DNA from: Crambe crambe
Lineage: Eukaryota > Porifera > Demospongiae > Poecilosclerida > Crambeidae
Reading direction: 5' to 3'
Length of the DNA: 64,000 nucleotides
Assembly (NCBI GenBank): GCA_963924555.1
Contig: OZ004595.1
Span: forward strand, 1,798,001-1,862,000
The stretch's first letter is position 1. Each line of letters starts with the position of its first letter. The notes under the pieces are model-generated. The model saw only the letters and a program-made list of their open reading frames with translations. It had not been told where the DNA came from and searched no databases. Below, one piece after another: positions 26,001 to 36,500 of this stretch. The translations under genes were made by a program, and so were the position numbers.

Positions 26001-26856
26001 CCAGTTTTACACTCGATTGAAGGACTCCACGCTAGTTCTTCTTTTTCCAGCCAGTCAAGTATTGCATTATGGAGTTCATCTTTTTTATTCCGTGCAGGGG
26101 CTATACGTGGTGGAAGAGTTCGAGAGGGTGACCTATGCGCCATCAAGATTGTAAAAGCGTTAGGAAGCTGTACTGGTGAAGAGGATACAGAGGAAGGTTC
26201 ATCATCCTTCTTCACATAAAACCAGACATATTTCCCAAAGGAAGAAATAACAGCACTCAATTTAACATCTACACATAAAAAAGACACTGACGTTATAGAA
26301 TCTCAAGATTCATAGCTACATGTGAATTGCAAGCTATAGTGGGTGTACACTGAGGGCTTGTATTCACATCAACTGGACACAGGAGAAAAACTGTCCAGAT
26401 CACAGCTAGAAGCTAGTCTTATAAAAAAAAAAAAAGGCTTAGTAGCCTGTATGCCAGATTCTTAGGCCTGTTTATATGTAAAAAGGCTTAGCTATAGCTA
26501 CAGCTTACTGGAGTCTCCCACAATGTCCAGGGAATCTTTGCAACTTCCCACACGGATATCATCCACACTGTGGCCTGCCAAATCTTCACTGTTCGGTCTG
26601 CTAGCCAAATTGTTGTACAGCTCCTTGACAGTGGTTCTTTCATCATCTTCTTGGTATATAGTCCAAGGAAGGATGGTTTTCCTTCCAACAGAGTCATACA
26701 CACTAACACTAACTAGTGCCATAGCTAGAAAACAGCTGCAAAGTGTCACGTGATCTTAGCATGTGGTAAATATTGAAGTGTTAATTGAATAATTTAAAAA
26801 GTAGGCGGGTACTAAATTAGCAAGCGGGTGAAACTAAACTACAATTTGTAGTGGCC
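23097..26856 (-). mobile_element. 3.76 kb DNA transposon with inverted termini and TTA target duplication
   Basis: The left end begins GGCCACTACAAATTGTA and the right end is its reverse complement. About 27 of 28 bp match before GC-rich subterminal DNA (GCGGG motifs) on both sides. TTA stands directly outside each end (23094-23096 and 26857-26859). The body carries one minus-strand, two-intron-start transposase-like gene. A TTA duplication and GGCC ends recall PIF/Harbinger elements, but the encoded protein does not look like that transposase to me, so I leave the superfamily open. Confidence 0.8.
23290..26722 (-). pseudogene. Broken DDE-like transposase of the 3.76 kb transposon
   Basis: The reading path starts at ATG 26722 (exon 1 26722-26509, donor GTAAGC, then acceptor at 26268) and continues leftward to 23290. 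Recognisable blocks are an N-terminal FGKYVWFYVKKDDEPSS, WYIDGHYSTLAERSC, NLQCVFWNSGTWVKF, a central domain and a Cys-rich C terminus (CQICKPP, CEECSMWRLVY, CIHCSEE, CSNCSK) likely to bind zinc. In the long open frame 25282-23981, residues D192 (VDDKHRVKVGEP), D295 (YSDGGPDH) and E339 (NPAERIMSILN) are spaced as in a DDE/RNase H-fold transposase. The assignment is inference from spacing. Breaks: a frameshift near 25980, a stop at 25830-25832, a frameshift near 25225 and another near 23990. This copy cannot make the full protein. Confidence 0.7.
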
Positions 26857-27330
26857 TTATCTAAGTGGGTTACAGGTGCTTGGCTTAAGTGCTTGTGATA
26901 TCTCTCTAGTTTTTTAAAAGTTTTTTTATTTTATTTTATTATTATTTTTTTTGTTTTTTTTTTTTTTTTGGGGTGGGGGGAGGGGGGGCGATGGAAAGCA
27001 CAGCACCAAAGTACAGATACGAGCTCCATCAGCATTTGTCCTTCCAGATCAGATTCATTCGCCTCATACAATATGATGAAACCTCCACATAACTAGCTAC
27101 AACAGATGAACTTAACTTGGATAAAGGATCACAGCATCCAGTTGCCTATAATGTAGCTACTTGAGGAAAGGGGTCTTATGGAACAAAAATTCAAAACGGA
27201 GTTTTATTAGTATCATTCTTAATCCTTTAATTTTTGTCCCCGTTGTACTTATTGAATTTTACATCTCATGTACATTTTATATGTAGCATGTAAACTTGTA
27301 TTGTTATTCTAGATACATGAACAAGTAAGG
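26857..27330. other. Gene-free spacer with T-rich and G-rich low-complexity DNA
   Basis: It contains a T-rich tract (about 26910-26969) followed by a G-rich run (26970-26990). I see no coding exon or element termini in it. Confidence 0.5.
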
Positions 27331-27334
27331 GGAG

Positions 27335-27620
27335 ATTATTTAAAAAGCTAAAGGCAAGCGTGTATGGTTCAAAAAGTTAAGCAATTGACAAGAGAGTCAA
27401 GTAACCCCTTACCCATCACCAAACTCAAGAACCACACCAATATTACCAAACTACAAGCTAACTATTCCTACTTCACTCCCTTTAACTCATCCTGGCCCGT
27501 CAAGTGAGTGAAGTAGTAATATTGGTGTGGTATGGGTATGGGGTTACTTGACTCTCTTGTTGCTGAAATTTTTTGAATCGTACACATTAGCCATCCCTAC
27601 TTGCCTTAAATATTTTTAAT
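27335..27620. mobile_element. Foldback (palindromic MITE-like) element
   Basis: The left arm (AGGCAAGCGTGTATGG, then AAGAGAGTCAAGTAACCCC and ACCACACCAATATTAC) recurs inverted in the right arm (GTAATATTGGTGTGG, GGGGTTACTTGACTCTCTTG, CTTGCC). Pairing is imperfect at the ends. No coding sequence. Confidence 0.6.
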
Positions 27621-27675
27621 AGTTACTGTGGGATGGAGCCTGACTTAGTGGAAAAAGTACCAAAGATTGTAGGAG

Positions 27676-28411
27676 TATCAGAGAGTGCGGTAGCACTCTC
27701 TATGTAGGGATGACTCGGACGGCCGCGTGCGCCGCCTATAGACTAATACAAAAGTGAAATTCCAGTTCCCCCACTTAGACCTAACAAAAGCTACTGTGAA
27801 TGATTATCCAGCCTACTAGAGCCAACTACAATGTGCAGACCAAGTTTCAGGACCAGGGAGCTTACCGTTTCAGAAATACGGCAAGCAGGTAAATCGCTAT
27901 ATTCTTCTTCTTCTCTATTATCAGAGAGTGCGGTAGCACTCTCTATATGTAGGGATGACTCGGACGGCCGCGCGCGCCGCCTATAGACTAATACAAAAGT
28001 GAAATTCCAGTTCCCCCACTTAGACCTAACAAAAGCTACTGTGAATGATTATCCAGCCTACTAGAGCCTACTACAATATGCAGACCAAGTTTCAGGACCA
28101 GGGAGCTTACCGTTTCAGAAATACGGCAAGCAGGTAAATCGCTATATTCTTCTTCTTCTCTATTATTATCAGAGAGTGCGGTAGCACTCTCTATGTAGGG
28201 ATGACTCGGACGGCCGCGCGCGCCGCCTATAGACTAATACAAAAGTGAAATTCCAGTTCCCCCACTTAGACCTAACAAAAGCTACTGTGAATGATTATCC
28301 AGCCTACTAGAGCCTACTACAATGTGCAGACCAAGTTTCAGGACCAGGGAGCTTACCGTTTCAGAAATACGGCAAGCAGGTAAATCGCTATATTCTTCTT
28401 CTTCTCTATTA
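27676..28411. repeat. Tandem array of three ~245-bp units
   Basis: Units begin at 27676, 27919 and 28167, each with TATCAGAGAGTGCGGTAGCA, and end with a TTCTTCTTCTTCTCTAT tract. The copies differ by only a few substitutions. Each carries a small palindrome (AGAGAGTGCGGTAGCACTCT) and a GC-rich GGACGGCCGCG segment. Confidence 0.85.
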
Positions 28412-28429
28412 TTATTATTATTATTATTA

Positions 28430-29232
28430 TTCTTCTTCTTAGACAACCATATCTCTCGAACCACTCAAGCTACAGCCATGATTTCTGGACAAATCCACTC
28501 CAAATTCTACCAACTACGATCTTTTCTACTCGTTGATCCTCGAAAGAGTCGATGAAAAAGGAGACACTATGGAGCACAGCACTCGACTAATTCAATTAGG
28601 AAGCCATCTTTTCTAATAATACGCATGCGCATGTATTTGAATATCCAATTATTCGAAATCATAATATTACTCAGCTGTCTCTAGCTAGCTAGCTAGCTAG
28701 CTGATGATAGACTACTGTATCGATTCGGGGATTTAGATTCACCACGGTAGACTCTATTTCAGCATCTTCGACCTCCAAGTATGGCTCAACAACACAACAC
28801 CTTGACTCGATAAATGATTGGGCTGGTATGCTATTGGAGAACTTCTTTCATCTGTCCCTGCATACACAGAAGAATGAACTCTAATCATAGCTAAAACCAT
28901 AAAAGAGAGGAAAAAAGACCAGGAACAAGTAAGGGAAAAAGCATTTCGTGAAATGAAAAAAAGATGTAGGGATGACCACTGCTCAAAAAAGTAAGGAAAC
29001 AAGAAGGATGGAAATGGGATCAATCTTTGTTCTGTATATCCAGCCAACAATCCCTACATATACGTCAGGTAACTTCAGATTATAGTGTAGTAATGTGTGT
29101 ATATGTAGGGATTGTTGGCTGGATATACAGAACAAAGATTGATCCCATTTCCATCCTTCTTGTTTCCTTACTTTTTTGAGCAGTGGTCATCCCTACATCT
29201 TTTTTTCATTTCACGAAATGCTTTTTCCCTTA
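28430..29232. repeat. Composite repeat family R, copy R1
   Basis: It starts with a TTC/TTA-rich tract and AGACAACCATATCTCTCGAA. It then contains a (GCTAG)n block near 28683-28702 and CATCTGTCCCTGCATACACA, and ends with a long foldback (28930-29232). The arms of the foldback (TAAGGGAAAAAGCATTTCG; GTTCTGTATATCCAGCCAAC) are near-perfect inverted copies. Apparent ORFs inside are the two arms read in opposite directions. Confidence 0.75.
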
Positions 29233-29254
29233 TTATTATTATTCTTCTTCTTAT

Positions 29255-31294
29255 TATTCTTCTTAGACAACCATATCTCTCGAACCACTCAAGCTACAGC
29301 TATGATTTCTGGACAAATCCACTCCAAATTCTACGAACTACGATCTTTTCTACTCGTTGATCCTCGAAAGAGTCGATGAAAAAGGAGACACTAAGGAGCA
29401 CAGCACTCGACTAATTCAATTAGGAAGCCATCTTTTCTATAATACGCATGCGCATGTATTTGATTAGTGATACCGGATGCTAAGGTGGGCGGGGTCAATT
29501 TTTTATACGTAAAGATAATACTGCAGGACGGCACCAAAAGTGACCAAGATATAACCTGGCTGCGAAGGTCCAGATCCAAAGAAATTCAGAAAAAAAGCAT
29601 ATCAACAGAATCCTAATATTCTAGAGAATCTAACTGTGACAGTTTCTTTTAGATATAGTGCTAAAATTAGATTTGATGTTCAAAAACATATTTAAATTTC
29701 GATTTTCTTATGATATAACGCTTGAATAGGTCATGAAACCATATTTTTTGGAAACTGCATCAAAAACTGATTCTGATACCTTGGATAACTTCTTGCATCA
29801 AGCGGAAAAGAAGGCACACAAGAAGGATAAGGCATTCAACTTGTATAACTGATAGGTCAAAGTTCACGACCTCAACCCTTTCCCGCTAAATTTGAATCTG
29901 TGCTGCCTCAGGTGAATAGCCTAACCCCATAGTACACATTTTAATGTAAAATAAAAGTTGTGAAAAAGGTTTGAATTCTGGATCAATCTCTGAACAACAT
30001 AAATCAGTTCTGGCTGTGGAGTCATAGTTGATTAATGCTGCAGTCTGAACTCCTTAATAACAGCAAAGCTCTCAGATCCTGTACATGACTTTGAACATCA
30101 ATCACTGTCCACTGCAAAGCTTGGAAGCAGAAATTGCTGGTTTAATGCCACAAATTCTAAAATATAGCAAAGCCGTAATACAGTAAATTTGAAATGAGCA
30201 ACCAAAAACACGTTTTAGATGGGGAGGGTAGGCTACTCAAGTTCCTAACTTTGTCAATGTTGTGTACATTCAGAACAGGGACAGACTCTAGGACAAATTA
30301 ACAACGATTGTACAACAGTTTTACTAGTCTGGTGTAGTCCAGACTACATGGCCTATTTTTTTAAATTTACCCTTAATTCTATACTCACTTTCATACTCTT
30401 CCATATGAACTTTGTTTGAAGAAAATCCATCCAGTAGATCCTAAGATACGAGCAAAAGATTGCAGTACTATTAGCCATTATGACCTTTAACCTACTTGGA
30501 AAGGTGCCGTTTTTTTTAATTAAAAGAAAGTAAAATTTTCCTGTACAATTTCAATTGTAAAATGTTACGTATCTCTGCTTCTACTGGATGGATTTCTATC
30601 GGATAAAGTTTATCTGGCTGAGGAAAGAGAGCTTAATATTTTTAAGAAATGAATTTATAGTTTTATAGTATTTTTAAAAATAGCCCGGTATCACTAATTT
30701 GATATCCAATTATTCGAAATTATAATATTATTCAGCTGCCTCTAGCTAGCTAGCTAGCTAGGTATAGGTATATGTAGCTAGAATAGTGATGATGATGATA
30801 GACTACTGTATCGACTCGGGGATTTAGATTCAACAAGGTAGACTCTATTTCAGCATCTTCTACCTCCACCTTGACTCGTTGACAGTGATTGGGCTGGTAT
30901 GCTATTGGAGAACTATTCTTCTTTCATCTGTCCCTGCATACACATAGAAGAATGAACTCTATACATAGCTAAAACCATAAAAGAGAGGAAAAAAAGACCA
31001 GGAACAAGTAAGGGAAAAAGCATTTCGTGAAATGAAAAAAGATGTAGGGATGACCACTGCACAAAAAAGTAAGGAAACAAGAAGGATGGAATCTTTGTTC
31101 TGTATATCCAGCCAACAATCCCTACATGTACGTACATTACTACACTATAATCTGAAGCTACCCGACGTATATGTAGGGATTGTTGGCTGGATATACAGAA
31201 CAAAGATTCCATCCTTCTTGTTTCCTTACTTTTTTGTGCAGTGGTCATCCCTACATCTTTTTTCATTTCACGAAATGCTTTTTCCCTTACTTGT
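29255..31294. repeat. Composite repeat family R, copy R2, split by an insertion
   Basis: The first part (29255-29463) and second part (30698-31294) together reproduce R1, including its terminal foldback (31004-31294). Between them lies a 1234-bp inserted element. Confidence 0.75.
29464..30697. mobile_element. 1234-bp non-coding insertion element with TTTGA target duplication
   Basis: Its ends are inverted repeats, TTAGTGATACCGG and CCGGTATCACTAA. TTTGA lies on both sides (29459-29463 and 30698-30702), and the uninterrupted repeat copies near 28637 and 45040 give the empty site. No ORF over 60 codons is present, so it would depend on another element's transposase. The 5-bp duplication does not by itself settle the superfamily. 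Confidence 0.75.
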
Positions 31295-31599
31295 ATCAAT
31301 TTTGATGGTGTAAGTTAAAGAATGCTCAGTGTGCAAAAATGAAGAGACAGCAGGTACCAAATGTACTATTCACAGTAACTTCACTAAGATAGCTTGATCT
31401 GTTGCAAAGCCGAGCGCTGGTGAATTAGAGTGACAGGCATGGTCAAATTGCATTAGCTACGTACCATTTTATCTACAGGCTTAGCTTGGGAACAAATAGT
31501 CAGGTCAATTTCGCAGAATTTTTCATGAAATCGTTACCAACTGGACCAAAGCATAATTTTTTGTAATGTGATTTATCATACCATATTAAAGCTATTCAG

Positions 31600-33319
31600 A
31601 AGGGGTGCCATTGAATTTTCATTATGGAAGCAAAAGTATGAAGCTTCAAACTTTTTACCTTGAAGTTGCGCTATGCGCGAAATATATTAATTTCGCTCAT
31701 TGCACAGCTACAATAGTAAAAATGACGCGAATTTTAATTTCGCGAAAATTAAATTTACTTTTTTGGCCTGCAACCATTTTGGGTGTGCAGATTGGAAGTG
31801 CTGTGTTATTTGTGGAGGGGAAGAGGATCTTAAATGCCCAGCAGATAGTTATCAAGGTAATGGGCTTGAAATTTACAGCAGCTTTCTCCAAACTATCATG
31901 ATCTTCAATGTTTACCAGCTGTAGTGAAGTTCAGTGAGAATGAAGATGCTGAATCATTCATGACAAATAGAGCTAAGTGGCACAAGGCATGTCACCTGAA
32001 GTTTGCCCCTTTGAAGCTCGAGAAAGTAAGAGTAATAGCTAAACGATCAGTTGAAGTTGAAAATGAGGAGGAGCAAAGAAAATCGAAACGAAAAAGAGTT
32101 AGAACTCCTAGTGTGGTGTATTTTGCTCTGAGGTAGGTGATAAACTTCATAATTGTTCCACAATGAATCTCGATACTGAATTGAGAAGAATGGCTACAGA
32201 GTTACAAGATACAGCTTTGCTTGCTAGGATTTGTGGGGATGACTTAATAGCTATAGAAGCCAAATACCATTATAACTGTCTTTCAAAGCATAAAAATAGG
32301 TATCGAAGTGCACAAGAAGCTAAGCAAGACTCTACTATCAGTGAAGATAATAGTATAGTTGATGCTCAAGTATTTGTTGAAGTGGTATCCCATATTGAGG
32401 ATAGTGTTGAAGCTGGCAAATTCATTTTTAAGCTGCCTGATGCATGGTTTATATGAAAATCATTTTTAAACCCTTCAAGTTGAGAAACAAATAAAGTTAA
32501 AGCAGTAGCTGCTTGATCATTTTGGTGATAGATGTCAGTAGCAGTCAAATGGCAAGGCTACATTATTTCAAGGCTTACAGAAATTGTTGAAGGAAGCTGT
32601 TGCTGATAGACAATCAGAAATGTTAGCTATGGCTAAGGTTGCAAAAAGATTAAGAAAAGAGATGTTAGAATGGAAGCCTCCACAGTTTGCAGGCAGCTTT
32701 CCATCAGACTGCCAGAGTAAGTCAGTGAATTTGTGATGTAGTATGAAAATTTAGCTGAGTCACAGACTACACTAACAATTTCACAGCTAATATACTTTAG
32801 CTAATGTAAAAGTTAATAGACCTACAAAAAAGCTTCATCTCTTGAACAGAAGTATCATGAACCTCCACTTCCTCTTTATATTGGTTTAAGTATCCACACA
32901 CATAGCTACCAGGACTAAGAAAGAAGTAAATGGTTTGTATAGAATGGGAATCAGTGTTAGCTATAACCGTATTTTGGAATTGGACTTGCTTACTGTATAA
33001 TAATGTATGGAAGCCAGTGTGGACAAATCTTCCAGAGATAGCAAAAGCCTGTCAAGAACTTTTGAAATGTGGCTGTCAAGCACACCCCTTATGCTCAAGA
33101 AAGTGCAAGTGTAAAGATGCAGGGCTCTCTTGCACTGCTTTGTGCAATTGCAGTGGAAATTGTAATTCATGATCAATTTATATTTCGTGCTTTTTTATTT
33201 TGCTATGTCATCTCTATGGGTAGCGAAAATTTAAATTTTCGTGCTTACCGCAAAACGAAACAAAAATCTAAACAAAATGTCAAAAACTCTCCAAATCACT
33301 CAAACTGATGGCACCCCTT
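31600..33319 (+). mobile_element. Decayed mobile element with AAGGGGTGCCAT inverted ends
   Basis: AAGGGGTGCCAT (31600-31611) and its reverse complement (33308-33319) flank a 1.7 kb segment whose subterminal parts share CGAAAATT-type motifs. It encloses one broken gene. No clear target duplication is visible, so the exact ends are less certain than for the 23097 element. Confidence 0.5.
31770..33172 (+). pseudogene. Broken Cys-rich protein gene of the 31.6-33.3 kb element
   Basis: Fragments in successive frames form one co-linear protein: CCVICGGEEDLKCPADS (about 31793-31843), KFSENEDAESFMTNRAKWHK, VFCSEVGDKLHNC, MATELQDTALLARICGDDLI (about 32190-32250), EAKYHYNCLSKHKNRYRS, LLKEAVADRQSEMLAMAKVA, and a terminal CXC-like cluster (CGCQAHPLCSRKCKCKDAG, then LCNCSGNC, up to 33168). 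The Cys pairs suggest zinc-binding modules. Frameshifts near 32110 and 32440 and several stops show it is dead. I do not recognise a named family or its function. Confidence 0.55.
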
Positions 33320-33559
33320 ATAATTTTCTTTAGTATGGATTCATAAATGATGTTATGAAGTTTCACATTTTGGTCCACTTCGTAACAATAAAATATAAAA
33401 TTGACCTGACTAAAAAGGGGGGTTGCAGCCCCCTCAACCCCACCCCTAAATCCAGCCCTGCACATGTAAATTAATCAGTGGGCAGAGTTTCAAACTAGAG
33501 TCGGACAGAAACTTGCTCGGCATCTAACTGCTATTATGATTATCACTATTATTAATTCA

Positions 33560-36500
33560 ATGCAGATAAAAATGACAGCAGCATTGATAATTTTACTTCT
33601 TTCAGTTTCTCGTATTTTGGGATGTGGACTGGATAACATATGTAGAGCTGGTGGCTTTGAATCAACAAGTAAGATTAGTTATAAATGTCGTATCTCTTGG
33701 GAGAAACTTAGAATGTAAACCCTGTATGATTATCTTAAAGAGTTCTCTCATATAAACAAGGGGACGCCAGGTCAGGCACCTGGACATGTAGTCACATAGG
33801 GGAATGGTTCTTGTAAACCTTCTTCCATCTTTCTGCAAGTAGCAGAGAATAATTTTAAGAGTAATGTAGCCAATTTTTATTATTCAACGAGGCGATGTAA
33901 AAGAGTACCTCACAGAAACACATGGAAATATAGTTAGCTAGCTATTAAGTACTTAGTACCTAGGCCTTCACATAGGTATCATGTCTATCTCTATTAATTG
34001 CATACATTATATCTTCCTCTTTCCCTCCACCACATCAATAATTATTATATGGCTATCCTTTAGCTGTAGATCCTTTATCTGACATTGGAGCAGTTGCACG
34101 GTGCTCCGCATCTTCTTCGTCCTGGTACATACAGAGATACACGAATGGGAATGACTCACTGGATGGATCAGGTGCACCTTTAACTCTGAACACTTCATTT
34201 AGCCAGAGTGGAAATGAGTTGACCATACAAAATGTTAGCGGCTTTTCTGAAGGCACCTACCATTGTGGATTGAGTAATAATGCTATACAACCAGCATCAT
34301 TATGCTTGTTTGTACGAGGTAAGTATATCATAACTACATGGGGTAAGTCCAGCAAGGAAATGAAATTGTTAATGCTAATATATCTGTGAATAGGATCTTG
34401 AAACTAACTTACTGCTACACTACAATACAGTAGCCAGCTAGCTAGCAAGTGCATGTTCATTATACACAATGATGTCAATATTGTGGGCAATGGCTATATT
34501 TTGGTGTTGCAAGAGCTGCATAGCTAATAGCTAGAATCCAGCCAAATAAAGATTCTAAGAGTGGGATTTATTAGAATGATAATAGAACTAGCAATCCCTA
34601 TAATCAAGTATCATGCATTAATTTGTAGGACAACCGGTTTTTACTTCATGTCCTGACGCACTTGGAGCATGTCCCTCAATTATGCAGATTAATGGTACAG
34701 AAAATGGAAATGTATCAATTGACACCAGAATCAAGTTTGTCAATGGTGGATTTTGTAATAAGACAAAAAATATCAGAATTCTTACAGTCAGAAATTATCA
34801 ACAAGTGTATCTCTGTTCCAACTTAACAACTTTCTCAGACCAACTGTGTAATAGCACTGAAAAGTTTATAGTTGAGCAGCAGCAGCCTTGCACTGGACCA
34901 GATATCACCCTCTGTAAATATGATATGAAGTTAATATTACTGAACTTTGGTCCATCTGATGAAGGATTGTATACTGTTGAATTGCAATTTGAAAATGATG
35001 GCCGTGGTAGGGGAATGCTGATGCTACAATTCAACATAACACTATTAAATGAAATGTCCAATACTGGTAAGCCACATGAATCTAGTTATTGAGCACTTCC
35101 TACAAACATAAAAAAATCTGTGATAAATCATCCCGGATGTATGTATAGCCACACTGAAGTTTAGATTCAGCATTTCATTGTATAAATCTGGTTCTCACAG
35201 TAGTGTGCAAACAGTTAGGGATATTACCACAGCATGCAACTCTTCATAATTGTAATCCATGATTTCATATTAAAGGTTCAAATTCCTTCTCACCAACAAG
35301 CTCCACCACTTCAACTATCTCCACTGCTGCAACTACATCAAGTAAGTCGAATAAACTATTTTAGCAAGTGCACTGACTCTCAGGTCATGGGTAGTTATTC
35401 TTATAAGCCACGGTGACGCCCACTATACATTTTCTTCATAGACCAGCTGTTGAATAGCTCCCCAGTGTCACATGCTCAAGGAAACGGATGGAGGTATTGG
35501 AATTAGTGAGCGTTACTCTTATCGGCGAAGATGAATCACCATGCCTTGAAATTTGAAAGAGTATTAAAAATCAAATCAAATCACCATCTTAGCACTAAAT
35601 TAAAACAAGGTCCAATATAATGGCCTCCTTATTAGTTTTCTGACACATCCATATGCTTGCTAGTGATTGGCTTCATGTCATAAGAGCAACACCCACCAGA
35701 GTTCAATGAATTTCTTCTCAGTTCTCAGAGTTCTTAAAGAATAACCCTGACCTGCTCTGCATTTAAGAGACAGAGTATAACTCATTTCAACTCTGCCAGT
35801 GTAGCTATACCAAACAGAAATGGCAAAAATTACTGAAGAATGTTGAATCCAACGATTTTATTGTTAGCTGGACATGCTCATATCATGCTACTTACTTTGT
35901 GTCAACTCACTTCACTTGCCCAAGTAGCCCAGTCACTCTAGTATGTCTAACTGTTATAACTGCACTTGCTGTCTTCATTTCATTAATCATAGCCAATTAT
36001 GAAGAGGACTTTATACATGAGGCTGGGAACAAGTTTGTCTTTAATAAGACTAATGCCTTGGCACTGGTAGCTAGCTATATGGACTTAGGTAGGCATCTGG
36101 CCTATAATCTTTATTCACACTCATCATGGATCTCATAATTGCTGTCTACTCAAGCGATTGTAAATTCGCCTAGACTGTTATCTCTGCTGTTTCTGTTCTT
36201 TCTAGTCGTTGTTCTCTAGGTGCTCTTGGCTTTCCTGTCACCTTGCTAATCGTGGCCTGCTCTACATGCTTAATCATTCACACATGCATGCAATGTATTG
36301 CATGGGCAACAATCATGTATGAGGCTGTCTGCCTCACCAAATGTTGAGTCTTAGAATTTGATTATTATTACGACTACATAGCACAAAACAGGATAAGAAA
36401 ATAAACCACAGGATGACAATATTACAGAATGACTTGCTACTGCACAATATCTGAAGCTACTTACAGCTACATAAGTATGATGTATAAGTTGGGATTGTTG

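Noticed and set aside
27676-28411. CRISPR-like array
   Set aside because: There are three adjacent copies of a 245-bp unit with no unique spacers in a eukaryotic repeat field.
28754-31313. Repeated ORFs of about 60-130 aa in and around 28754-29379 and 30913-31313
   Set aside because: They are translations of the palindromic arms of repeat family R and appear identically on both strands.
35899-36138. ORF with a hydrophobic segment inside the Ig-NHL gene intron
   Set aside because: It has no clear acceptor/donor pair in phase 1 and no homologous exon in the window. It is kept only as an unsupported open stretch.
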